Assembly (NCBI GenBank): GCA_018398765.1
Contig: JAHBMJ010004240.1
Coordinates: 9,955-73,954 of the forward strand
Reading direction: 5' to 3'
DNA length: 64,000 nt
Source: Chromera velia
Lineage: Eukaryota; Sar; Chromeraceae
A model generated the notes under the pieces. That model saw nothing but the letters and a program-made list of their open reading frames with translations, was not told where the DNA came from and made no database searches. The position numbers were made by a program, and so were the translations under genes. Of this stretch, positions 34,367 to 44,494 are shown piece after piece. How positions within the stretch are numbered: position 1 is the stretch's first letter; each line of letters opens with the position of its first letter.

Positions 34367-34520
34367 TTTGGTCATGAGCTGCCAAAAATTCATTTATAGG
34401 CAAAAAGTCTTCTTCTGAGGGGCGAAAACCCCCCTAAAACTACGCTAAAACCCCCTTTAAAAACCATAAAATTCACTTTTCAAAGAGGCTCTGCCAAAAA
34501 CTCAGGAGTGCGTACAGCGC
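34340..34520 (-). repeat. Dispersed repeat, copy 2 (inverted relative to 15.7 kb)
   Basis: The shared words TTCATTTATAGGCAAAAAG, CTTCTTCTGAGGGG and AAACCCCC(C)TAAAAC match the reverse complement of about 15695-15890. The two copies lie 18 kb apart in opposite orientation. Confidence 0.65.
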
Positions 34521-35494
34521 CTGAACCATATATATAACCAATATGCTATCATGGAGCACCGAACCAGCGAAATTCATTTTGTTAATTACTAATAATAATT
34601 TGAAAGTAATATAATTTTAGTACATTTTTTTAAAAATAAAAAACAGTGATCTAAATTTAGAATAATTTAGAACCTAAATTCACTTTAAAGTTCAACAAAA
34701 CACCTGTAAGAAGCCAGACTGAGTGTGCTTTGCACAGAACTTGCACCACAAGACGGGAGGCCCGACCTACAGAAAGGAACATGCGAAGCACGGAGAGAGA
34801 GAGGCAGCAAGACATGCTGGCTTGGTCTCTGGAGGCAGGGCAGTAACTGTGCTAATTGTTTCGCAGGCAGCCTCGTCACACAATGCCGCTGTAGACCTAC
34901 CGACACTGCTTGCCAACGTGTTTCGGAGAGCTACTGCCAGTCAGTCTGATGCGGTGGCAAAGAAGGAGTAAAAAGAGTGAAAAAGCTCCAAGTGCACGTC
35001 AGTCCCTCACTTTCGATTCTGTCAGCCTTGTCTGACAGAGGTTTCAGGGGGACAACAGTAAAAATTTTTCTCTCAATTTTTTCTAAAACAATGTTTTTTA
35101 TAGATTTCAGCAGTCTGCGATTCTATGAGTCAAAGCAACTGCAGCAGTTAACTGCTAGTCTTTTAGACAAAAAAATATAGTTTGGGTATTCAGATAATTC
35201 TATATTTTGAATATACTTGATTTGTTAGTCTGTTATCATAGACCATATTATTTTTGCAAAAAATCTAAACAATTTCTTTTTTTAAGTTTTAAAGCAAATA
35301 TCAAATTAATTAGATGGAAGTTAACTAGTGCTACTATAATGAAGGAATCATTACTGGCTAAATTAGCTATTATTATTTTTTATTTTACTTGTTTATTCAT
35401 TACTGCTCTTCTGACCCATGCACCTCTGAGTTTATTACTATTGATTGACTCTCGTTACACTACCGTTACTACAATGCTAATGACCTCTTTCAAA
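34521..35494. other. No gene seen; AT-rich
   Basis: Low-complexity AT-rich DNA with short open frames in both strands and no recognised domain. Confidence 0.45.
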
Positions 35495-35700
35495 CAGGGC
35501 CCCTTTTCAGACTGGGAGCCGAAGGATCTTCGTAGATCTTCGGGTAGTTACGGCTCTCAAAGGGTGCTTAATTCTAGGAAAAGCTAGAAAAGTGCCCGCC
35601 GTAACTACCCCCGCACCTTGTCGGAGTGGCGCTCCGTCAAAACGCAAATCCTGTGTATTATATATACTTTAGGGACCCTATAGTATCAGAAGAGTACATG
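35495..35700 (+). repeat. Hairpin-rich repeat, copy 1
   Basis: It starts CAGACTGGGAGCC (35508). A perfect 13-bp stem (35542-35554 with 35598-35610) encloses an 8-bp stem (35562-35569 with 35590-35597), which encloses a 6-bp stem TTCTAG/CTAGAA. Downstream, CTTGTCGGAG...CTCCG forms another hairpin, followed by a GGGACCCTATAGTATCAG motif. A further GCCGGCCA/TGGCCGG hairpin lies at about 35755-35776. Nested stems shared among copies suggest an RNA or DNA structure under constraint. Confidence 0.7.
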
Positions 35701-36104
35701 AATAACGCGGGCTAGCTTTAATAGAAGGCGTGGCGGCGCTTGTAGAGCCTTGAGCCGGCCATTAAAGTGGCCGGAAAGTGTACGCCGCCGCATCGTGTGG
35801 ACTAGCGTGGACCATCCAGACCCCGCGAGGAGACAACTAGGGAGACGGCTACCAAAGAAGCCAGAAGAAAGGAAGCAAAAAGATGAGACCAACGAATGTA
35901 AAGGCTTAAGATCGGGCTCAACCGATCAAACCAAGGCTAAGGGCGATCGGTTTCCACCAATACCTACTTTCTTACTGCTTGTTTGAATCCACCCTCTTCG
36001 TCGCGAGGCCGGACTGACTGCTCGGGCTGAGAACCCAATTGCAGAAGGACAGTTCCATACCAATTAGCAGGGGGAAGTAAGGCAGACATAAGTGTTTAGA
36101 GGAT

Positions 36105-36240
36105 CCATTTACGGTTGTGGGAGCCAAAGGATCTTCAGTTACGGCTCTCAAAGGGCGCTTAATTCTAGGCAAAGCCAGAAAACGTCAGAAAAGCGCCCGC
36201 GGTAACTACTCTCGCGCCTTGCCAGAGCTGCATACCATGC
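36105..36240 (+). repeat. Hairpin-rich repeat, copy 2 (shorter)
   Basis: It keeps GGGAGCC, GATCTTC, the outer stem AGTTACGGC/GCGGTAACT and the middle stem GGGCGCTT/AAGCGCCC. In copy 1 the middle stem has two G-U wobbles at the positions that are G-C pairs here, so pairing is preserved through changes. The 3' GTCGGAG hairpin is degenerate. Confidence 0.65.
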
Positions 36241-37095
36241 CCCTCCCCTGCATGAAAAGCAAAGGGAATACTTGAACCGGATGCTGCACGTTCAAACGGC
36301 AGTGCTGCACACGGTCAAGAAAAGATCAAATCAAAATAGAAGATTCACTATCGGAATAAGTAAGAAGGAAATAAAGACTCAAGGGATTGAATCCGGAATG
36401 ATAGTTTCGAAAACCGAAACGGAAGATCTGTTTCGGTGAGGCTCGATTAATTTATCTCTGAAGCCAAGATGGGTGACGGATCCTCAGACGGCAGGTGACC
36501 TGCACACTAGCCTGCACATGTTTTTGTCAAAAAATTGAGATACTGAGGTCGAGACGACCCCTCTCTGAGTCGATTTGGGAAGATCCGAATCTCTTCCAGT
36601 CATAAAAAAAGAGACCTTGTACAGAGCATAAGTCACTTCAGCAGAGCTGAGCTGATGGTCAGTAATCCACTCAGGTGCGCCAAGCGCCACCCAGTAGAGA
36701 AATTGACATCAGATCCAGCCACCTCCTGAGCACAAAAATCTCATTGCTCTCATCTTCTTCTTTCTGAGCGCAGCGCACAGAGACAATAGAGGGGGCCAAT
36801 CTGCCAGGACGGCGGGATGCAGTCTGAAAGACAGAGACAGACACAGGTCGGCAAGCTTCGAAAGAACAAAAGTTGGTCAAGATAAGACCATAAATAGCGA
36901 AACAACCGCCAGAACGAGACGGATACGAAAAGAGACAGAAGCGGTTGCTCAGAGAGCACAGCAGAAACAAATCAAAAAAGGCAGCATTGTCACCTCAAAA
37001 ATTCTCCTTAGCATAGAAACGTTAAGTCCTGCACTCCAATTCTCTTCCCCTTTACTTGTTCCTCTACAAACAGGTCTGGGATGCATTGGAACGCC
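36241..37095. other. No gene seen; leader of the next gene
   Basis: Minus-strand open frames of 70-100 codons occur here without recognisable motifs. The last part may be the 5' leader of the plus-strand gene that starts at about 37096. Confidence 0.4.
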
Positions 37096-38670
37096 ATGGC
37101 CCCAAAGCAGAAGGCCATCAAGAAGAAGGCGGGGGAGAGTGCCCCCAAAGCCGCACCACCCCCACCAGCTAAGCAGAAGAAAAAGACGACAACCGCTGCG
37201 CAAGCCAAAGCGGCTGCAGCCAAGGTGAAGAAATTGAAGGAGTAGCTCGAAGTTGTAGAGAAAGAACAGGAGGCAATGAACGAAGAAGAGTCAGACGAGG
37301 GAGGGGAGGATGGAGGAGATGAAGAGTCCCCAGAGGAAGCTGCCTTCTGGGGTTTCTTGACAAAAGCAGCAGAGGAGAAGGACAAAGCAGCAGGGAAGGC
37401 CCTCCATTCTAAGAAGGGGAATGCAATGGTTGCCTTCCTGCCCCAACTTCTAAAATTGAAGGAGGACATGAAAGAGACAAAGAAAGGACAGTCGAGAGCA
37501 GCAGCAGCAGCCGTCAACACTGACGGCGAAGTCCAAGTGAACGATACGGGGCTCCTCGGAGGAGACATCCACGAGCCCTCCCCCCACAACGATCCCACAC
37601 AGCAGCAGCCACTGCCTAAAGGCCCACTGAAGCGTTTCCGTGCACCTGTCCCCAACGAAGAGGGGGGAAAAGCGAAGAGACATGCCTCGAGGGTTCAAGC
37701 TGGCCAGCTACCTGAATGGACACAGGGTATGAGCAAACAGAATGCCGTCCAGGTATTCCGAACTCTGTGCGGAGAAGAAGACGAATACGAGGATGATGAA
37801 GATGACCCCATTCCGGTGATCTCCCCCCAGGAGAGCACAGAGCTCAACAAAGCCATAGTAGCAGAAGCAGGAGAACTAAGAGTCATCGTTCCCTACGTAG
37901 TCTTGGGTGTGCTAGCAGTCGGGGCGATCTTCGTGAAGCCCCCAGCAAAGAAGGGCACGTGTCACCCCGACAATGTCGCTCTGAAAGCATCAGAGCTCCC
38001 CGATCCCTTCGAAAAGGACATCACACAGCACCAAGCTAAGCAGTTCATCGAAGACGAAACTCCCCAAAAAGTGGTAGCACGACACCAGGTTCCCCCACCC
38101 GATACTGACCCTCCAAAAATTGAGTGGTGGGTGAGGGTATTGAGAAAAGCGCTGGCGGATGCAGTCAAATCCCTGAAGCAGGCCCACCGAGACCACAGAG
38201 AGGCGATGATGAAGGCAGAGAGAGAGCTCGCAGTGACAGCGATGCGCAAAGCAGCCAAAGACGTGAGAAACCTTTCTCTTATGCTCCGCCGTCTCACTGC
38301 CTATGAGGCAGCAGATTTGCGAATCAACGACAGTCGCTCAGCCTCTTCGATTCTCGTCCGCTCAGCAGTAGCAGACAGGATGAAACTTCTTGTAAGGGGG
38401 AAGCTGGGTGCCGCCTCTGTGCAGTTCTCTCCCGATATGTTGCACATCGCCCTCTTTTCCCTTGCCAACATGGTCTCAGAGTACATCAAGGGAGGGAGAA
38501 CCCCCTCAGCTAATCCCGCTTTGCCGCCTCCTTCACAAGCAGGCATAGAGAAAGGGGTCAAAAGGACAGGCAGGCAGGAGGAAGCAGAGGGGTGCAACAT
38601 GACTTCGGAGCCAGCAGCAGCAGCAGACGACCCACGCTCTGGTATCTCTGGTGTGATAATCACGCACTAA
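37096..38670 (+). CDS. Unidentified protein, Ala/Lys-rich N terminus; one in-frame stop
   Basis: The frame starts at ATG 37096 with a basic Lys/Ala/Pro-rich segment. It meets one in-frame TAG at 37243-37245 and is then open for 464 more codons from the next Met (37276). It has an acidic start (EEESDEGGEDGGDEE), a hydrophobic segment (about 37880-37945, VPYVVLGVLAVGAIFV) that could span a membrane, and a long helical region with Arg/Ala/Glu repeats (about 38120-38340). I do not recognise a family. The lone stop sits where Gln would fit the coiled-coil context. The gene may belong to an unidentified element, because no host synteny is visible. Confidence 0.45.
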
Positions 38671-38954
38671 AGTTCAACCTGCCCAGAGCCCTGGAAGACA
38701 AGCACTCGACTGCCCAGTGTCCAAAGGATGACATGCCCCTGCTGTGCACGCAGCCTGTGTGTCAAAGCATGGACCCACGCCTTCGCTATAAGGTGAATGG
38801 ACACATCTGCAAGGCAGTGCACGCCATCGCACAGAGCATGTGGAGAGCGTCGGTCATGCCCTCCCTGCATGGTCAAAAGGGGGGGAAAGTCTCTGCTGCG
38901 AGGGGCGACACTGACTCGAGAGCCCCTCCGAGCGGGGGAGGGATGCACGGGTGA
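38592..38954 (+). CDS. Possible small Cys/His-rich ORF overlapping the previous gene
   Basis: A 120-codon frame overlaps the end of the previous ORF in another frame. It contains WCDNHALKFNLPRALEDKH, C..C spacing (CTQPVC) and GHICKAVHAIAQ, so it could be a zinc-binding tail reached by splicing or a frameshift. No family is recognised and it may be a chance frame. Confidence 0.3.
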   Translation: MQHDFGASSSSRRPTLWYLWCDNHALKFNLPRALEDKHSTAQCPKDDMPLLCTQPVCQSMDPRLRYKVNGHICKAVHAIAQSMWRASVMPSLHGQKGGKVSAARGDTDSRAPPSGGGMHG

Positions 38955-40892
38955 GGAAAGGGTCCAGTGCAGCGTGGTGCAAGGAAAGGGAAAGAAGGGG
39001 GTGTTGGGGTGACGCCAGGTTAGGGGAGAAGGATGATAGAAGGGACGGAGGCCAGGATTTGAGCGCCAAACAAGTAGGCCCGAAAGATCTCTCTGTCCCT
39101 TTCTGCATCTCTTTCTGATCCTCCTCAAACGCTGTGTGTCAATCTGATTCACCTGCCATGTTCCCTCTCTTCCTGTGTCGCTACGCCCTGCTCTTTTCTA
39201 CCTGACATGCAAGCAAGGAAGGGGGGGAGAGAAGGAATGAATGGGAAGCCTGATAGGGCAGGCTGAGACAGCTCCCCTGGAGACCAGGGCATAAACATGT
39301 CTAACTCCCATGATTCTTTTCTGTTCCATCGATCCAACGTCCCCCTTCTCAATCGTTTTATCAATGATCAAACGAATGAATTCATAAGAAAAGATTGAAT
39401 GGACAAGTGAATATACGAATGACTGGAGGATGGAATGAATAGATGGATAAAAAAGTGAATGAATGAATGAATGAATGAATGAGTCAATGAATGAATGGAA
39501 GAGTGATTGAATGGACGTGCTGTGCGGACGTCGATCGGAGATGCGCTCCACCAGTATACGGTGTACAGAGTTCCCAGTTGGGTCAATTTGTCTGGCTCGC
39601 GATACAAATCGCCGGGGCGCCGACTCAAAAGGAAGGGATGGGTTAAAGAGCTGCTCAGCATATGTATTATTTATTCAATTTTTACCTTTTGCTTCGTTCA
39701 AAATTTGCTGCCTCTCCCTGTGTGTGTCTGGGTTGTGAAGAGGGCAATTGAAAGAAGATTTAGAAACGAGCGTGCAACGACAAGAGATCGTCAGCGCTCA
39801 TTGACAAATGCTGCGTGTTGTGTGCGTTCATGAATAACATGGAGATTGACTTTCTGCATGATGCTGCGAACTGAGCCTGACCAGACAGACGAAAAAGAAA
39901 TTACAAGAAAGCGGACTTCCCGGAGGGATGTGCGTTAGAGATGATCGATCGGTCTCTCTATTATCCACCTTCGTTCTCTGGTTCTGTCTGAAAACAGGAT
40001 GAGAAAAGAAGAAAAAAAGATAGACAAACTGGAGGAAACATACTTTTACACACATACAGAGAGAAAAAGAATGGAAAACCAGAGAGAAACATAGCAAACA
40101 TGAGACGAGAAACAAATGGTTTACTACTATTGGCTACGCGAGGCTGCAGCCAAACCGGAACCAATGACCATATAAAGCCAGTCAAGAACTTGTATATCGC
40201 AAAACCTGACACACAGAGTGTGTTTCCTCATCCTTCTTGAGTATTCTTGAATTTATTACCAGATTCTAAAAAAATTAAAAGAATGAGAATTAAAATAAAC
40301 TCAAACAATTATACAAGTTAAGTATATAGTTAAACTTACTCTGAATAAATTAAATATTTAATTTAAAGTGAAATTAGACTATACTAAAGTCTAAAGTTGT
40401 AATTACTGGAATTTAAAATCAATTGATTGATTGATTATCAGATTGATTTATTAATGCGAACTGATCGTGACTGTTTTATTATAACAATTTACAGTGTTCA
40501 TCATTGTTCGATATGTACAAACCTCAGCGAACTGAGCAAAGATTGAAGTCTCTGGTGAAATCGATCCATGTATTATGTCCGGAGGACTAGTTAGTAGTTT
40601 CCTGCCAAAGTGCCAAATGTAGTCGCACTAATAGCCAAATGTCTCATAAGTAGCTTCGACAGAAAGCGCTTAGACGCATCAAACCTTTCTTGACCAGCCT
40701 AGATAGGTTTGATCTATCTATTTTAGTATATGTGACACAGGCAAACGTACCACACACTTGTAGATACCCCTATGCAGAGACCATACATGTACTACACACA
40801 AACAGAGCCAGCTTATAGTATGCAATTCAAATAAAGCGCCAAGAGCGCTTTATAAATGCCTATAAGCATGCCACTGTTTTATATATTACAGA
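38955..40892. other. No gene seen; AATG microsatellite and AT-rich DNA
   Basis: An AATG tetranucleotide run lies at about 39455-39505. The stretch 40250-40480 is strongly AT-rich. No supportable coding region was found. Confidence 0.5.
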
Positions 40893-41100
40893 TTGGGGAC
40901 CCGCTTCAGACTGGGAGCCGCGTGGGATCTCCGTAGGCGGCTAGATGTAAAAAGTGACCAGCTCTACGCAGAGTATCAGTAAGTGTAGAGCAACTTTACG
41001 ACCGGAACCGCCTTCACGACTTGTCGGAGTCACCCTCCGCCAAGGCGTAAATCCTACGTTCGAGGCTTCTAGCGGGACCCTTAGACTATACAGAAAAGTA
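40893..41100 (+). repeat. Hairpin-rich repeat, copy 3
   Basis: It shares CAGACTGGGAGCCG at its start (40907), the CTTGTCGGAG..CTCCG hairpin and the GGGACCCTTAGACTATAC motif with copy 1. The central hairpin has a different sequence but is again nested: GGCGG/CCGCC (40936-40940 with 41008-41012) around GCTCTAC/GTAGAGC (40961-40967 with 40985-40991). Shape is kept while sequence changes. Confidence 0.65.
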
Positions 41101-41767
41101 TAAGGCGCAAGCAGTGACAAGCTAGAGTTTGAATGATGATATTGAGCTCACCGCCAGGCCTAGGCGCCGGCATAGGTTTGTGCCCTAGAAGCGTACACCA
41201 TAGTGTCAGAAACCTAGGCACTGACCCAAGCTAGATGACACGGAGGCCGGGTGATCCAGACGGAACCTCGATCGATCACTAATTGACTAACGCCAGGCCT
41301 AGAAAGGCAAACGCACTCAAGCAAGGGAAGCGAAGACCCGGAAGAACCGAGGCCGGACATGACACTGAAAGGCGATGCTCTTCTGTTACCGAAAGAAACC
41401 CAGAGAAGAAAAATCCTGTCCATAGACACGACGGGTCGTGCATGCACACTGCGGAAAGAAACTCACAAAAAGCGTGACATGAAGGAAACCACAAGAAAAA
41501 ACATGGATGCAACGTAGGCAGAGCGCAGGCGAGAGCGGTGCCGGAAAGATCCCAAAATCAGGGCTAAAGCACACCACTCCGCGGCGCATCACGCACCACA
41601 CACATTCTTGCTTCAACAAAAGACAGTTAAAGCAATTTGCATACACAAATAATACTCCCAAAGGCAACTTGGATTCACTTTAAGGAGTGTATGCAAGCAC
41701 GTAGATAACAAAATAACACAGCGAAAAAACGAGAGACATATAATCATCATAGTTTGATTAACTCCCT
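41101..41767. other. 3' side of the RLE retrotransposon; no gene seen
   Basis: This is non-coding on both strands apart from short frames. On the minus strand it follows the RT stop and may contain that element's 3' untranslated region. Its exact 3' end and target duplication were not found. Confidence 0.45.
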
Positions 41768-44494
41768 TCACGCAGCCGACTCAGGGTCCTCCCGCACAAA
41801 GCGGTCTCTCTCGTGAGACAGCTGCATGGAAAACTCCCGACCAAGAAGAGAGACTGGCTGGAACGGCCCCCTCTGACCCCTGCCGTGGAATGCAGAGGTC
41901 AGAACATTGATCGCCACATATCTCTGAAGCGTGCAACCGAGGATCTTCCAGTAACGATCAGTCAACCGAGCCTGTACAGCCATCAGCTCACCCTCTGTCG
42001 AAAACCCCGCCCTCGAACTAGCCACACTGACCAGCTCTTTGACGAAAGAGACAGTCTCCCTGTCCGGACGTCCAAAGGTCTCGAAGACCAATGGGACAAA
42101 CCGCAATCCCACAGCGCGTGCTGCTACTGCGTACTTCCGCACTTTCTCCTCGCTCTTCGTCTTTGCTGCTGCCCCTGCTGTTTTAGACCTTGTACGCAGG
42201 CGGGAAGCATCGGAAGAAATCGGAAAAGTCACAGAAACGTCCGCAAGGAGGGTGTCTCCATTCGATAGAGAGGCAAAAAGGTCCACTCGCTTGTTGCGCT
42301 CCTCGGTGAGTCTTGAGTCCGTCGCCACCCCCACGTGCCCAAAAGTCGTCTCCTCAAGCACATGAGTATGTCGGAGACCCCCCAGGATCTGGGTAAATGC
42401 ACATTTTACCTGCTCATGCCGCCAGTGCACTCCCCCCCCATTCGGGCATTTCTGTGCATGGTGGCCCCGAGGGTCGAGCGGTGACCCACATACACACACA
42501 CCTGCCCTTCGCATCTCGGGGATTGGGAGGCCCAAACGAATGCGGAGTGCGACTCTGTACACTGCCGGAGGGAAGCGTAACCAACCTGATGACGGGATGG
42601 TGCTGAGCCACGCGGAGGCTCCGTTGCTAGAGCATGAATGGAGATGGACACGCTCAGACAGCCCTACCTTAGAGAAGAGGAAGACCCTGCGGGATCGATG
42701 GAGCGCGTCCGTTATCCTCTGCTGCTCTTGGGTATGAGGGGCTCTCCACCAGCGTCTTGACTGAGCGTCCCATCCTTGGCGCAGAGGATGGTGGGCCTTC
42801 AGCTTCACAGACTCCGTCGCGCTCTCTGCTCTCTCATATTCCCTCTTCGACGCCTGCAGCCAGGGGAGCGCAAAAAAGGCATCTCTGTCTGGGGACTGAC
42901 TGGAGCCCAAGAAAGACTGGTCGGTGAGACGTTCTATCACCGTCGACAGGGTCGCCCCACAGCTGCCTAGCAGACCTGCCGTTGCGGTCGCTCGAAAGCA
43001 GGTAAGACCTAGTCCACCCTGGTACTGCGGTAAGTACGCCTGATTCCGCACCTCCCCGTACGCCCATTCCTGCTCCATTATACCTATGATACGCGCCCAC
43101 GATTCGCCTAGCTCTCTGTCTGCCTGAGACCATTCGTCTAGCGCAATGACGTCACCCATAATCCTTGTCAGATAAATCAGCTTCGGCAGAACACAGAAAC
43201 GGAAAAGGAGGTGGGCTCCTTGGGGGTCACCGTACCCTTCCACTGCCTGGCTCAACTCCCGCGCCTCTTTCAGCTTTTTATCAAAGTGTGCCCTCTGATA
43301 CTCTGTAGTCCCACTGGCCGCCCCACAGAGTCGGAAACCTGCAAGGGATGGGATGATTCCAGGCGGTGATGGGTATGCGCTCGGATATTCCCTGAGCCCT
43401 TGCCACGAAGGTGAGTGGACCGAGCTCTTGTCAGGTCGCAGGGTTAACCCGAAACTCTGCAACCTGGCTACGCTCACTCTCCACGCATGCAAGATGCTGT
43501 CGTCATGTCCGTCTGTAGGGATCTGCTGGAAAGGACAGAGGGGGAAAACCATAGACACGTCGTCCATGAAGGCGCCGACGAAACACCCCCTTCCCCCGTG
43601 CTTTGCCTGCAAATCCCCCAGCAACCCGTCTAAGGAAGGTTTTAGCGGCCCCATGCAGAAGAGAAGGGGACCCGCCACATCCCCCTGTTGCACCCCCTCT
43701 TCGCATGTGATCCTCCGGAGGAGCCCTGACTGGTCTCTGAAGACTAAGTCTGAAGGAGTTTCATACCACAAAGCGAAGAAAGAGTACAACTGGGGGAAAT
43801 AAGCATGAACCTGGTCCATAATCACCTGCCGGTCATATGCATTGAAGGCGTTCGATGCGTCCAAGTTCAGCACAGCTGACGAGGGGGACCGCTGCAAGCA
43901 CGTCTGCACACAACGGAACAATTTCTCTATGCCTGCCCTTGTACGCACTGCAAACTGTAGGGGGCCCAGGTGCCTCTCGAACTGCACGCCAAACTCCAGC
44001 AGGATTGCCCTCGTCACCCACCGACGAAGGACGTCCCCTACCACAATGGGTCTCACCTCTGTCCCTCTGGCATTCTTATTCAAGGCGAAACACCTGCCCC
44101 CCGCGAGCAGTGAGATGAAACCCACTGGGGCGTCTCCTCTTGCAAGACATGTGGCAATACGAAGGATGCGCGCCTGCGCTGAGCCGTCTCTGGGGAGGAA
44201 GTAGCTCAAGTGTTCGTAACGCCATCCCGTGACCCCCTGTGCTGATCCTTTTGGCGCAGACCTAATCGCTTTAAGCAGATTGTCGCGAGACAGTGTGAGC
44301 AGAGGAGATTGAGAGCCTGAGGACTGTGACTGAGAGTCGCTCTGGGGCGGGCCCCGGAGGAGAAGAGGGTGGGCTCTACGCGGAAACATACCTGCTACCT
44401 TCCTGAAGGTAGCTGGTGACGCTGGGGCCACTCCGAAGGATTGGAGACGGGAGGCGGCTTTTGACAACGCCCCCTCCTCTATCAGACCCTGCAC
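41768..44494 (-). CDS. Reverse transcriptase with C-terminal restriction-like endonuclease
   Basis: This is an intact 908-codon frame. RT motif A is LDASNAFNAYDR (about residues 210-222), motif B is GVQQGDVAGPLLF (about 268-280) and motif C is GAFMDDVSMVF (about 308-318). A Cys/His cluster CVCGSP...GHHAQKCP...RH (about residues 655-690) precedes the endonuclease. The nuclease has NKRVDLFASL, LLADVSVTFP, a Lys-containing EEKVRKY and FVPLVFETFGR (about 735-830), a PD-(D/E)XK-type layout. It would cut a specific target and prime cDNA synthesis there. Its first Met lies inside the upstream ORF, one nucleotide (+1) off that frame, so translation may need a +1 shift or re-initiation. Confidence 0.88.
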   Translation of the reverse strand: MQGLIEEGALSKAASRLQSFGVAPASPATFRKVAGMFPRRAHPLLLRGPPQSDSQSQSSGSQSPLLTLSRDNLLKAIRSAPKGSAQGVTGWRYEHLSYFLPRDGSAQARILRIATCLARGDAPVGFISLLAGGRCFALNKNARGTEVRPIVVGDVLRRWVTRAILLEFGVQFERHLGPLQFAVRTRAGIEKLFRCVQTCLQRSPSSAVLNLDASNAFNAYDRQVIMDQVHAYFPQLYSFFALWYETPSDLVFRDQSGLLRRITCEEGVQQGDVAGPLLFCMGPLKPSLDGLLGDLQAKHGGRGCFVGAFMDDVSMVFPLCPFQQIPTDGHDDSILHAWRVSVARLQSFGLTLRPDKSSVHSPSWQGLREYPSAYPSPPGIIPSLAGFRLCGAASGTTEYQRAHFDKKLKEARELSQAVEGYGDPQGAHLLFRFCVLPKLIYLTRIMGDVIALDEWSQADRELGESWARIIGIMEQEWAYGEVRNQAYLPQYQGGLGLTCFRATATAGLLGSCGATLSTVIERLTDQSFLGSSQSPDRDAFFALPWLQASKREYERAESATESVKLKAHHPLRQGWDAQSRRWWRAPHTQEQQRITDALHRSRRVFLFSKVGLSERVHLHSCSSNGASAWLSTIPSSGWLRFPPAVYRVALRIRLGLPIPEMRRAGVCVCGSPLDPRGHHAQKCPNGGGVHWRHEQVKCAFTQILGGLRHTHVLEETTFGHVGVATDSRLTEERNKRVDLFASLSNGDTLLADVSVTFPISSDASRLRTRSKTAGAAAKTKSEEKVRKYAVAARAVGLRFVPLVFETFGRPDRETVSFVKELVSVASSRAGFSTEGELMAVQARLTDRYWKILGCTLQRYVAINVLTSAFHGRGQRGPFQPVSLLGREFSMQLSHERDRFVREDPESAA

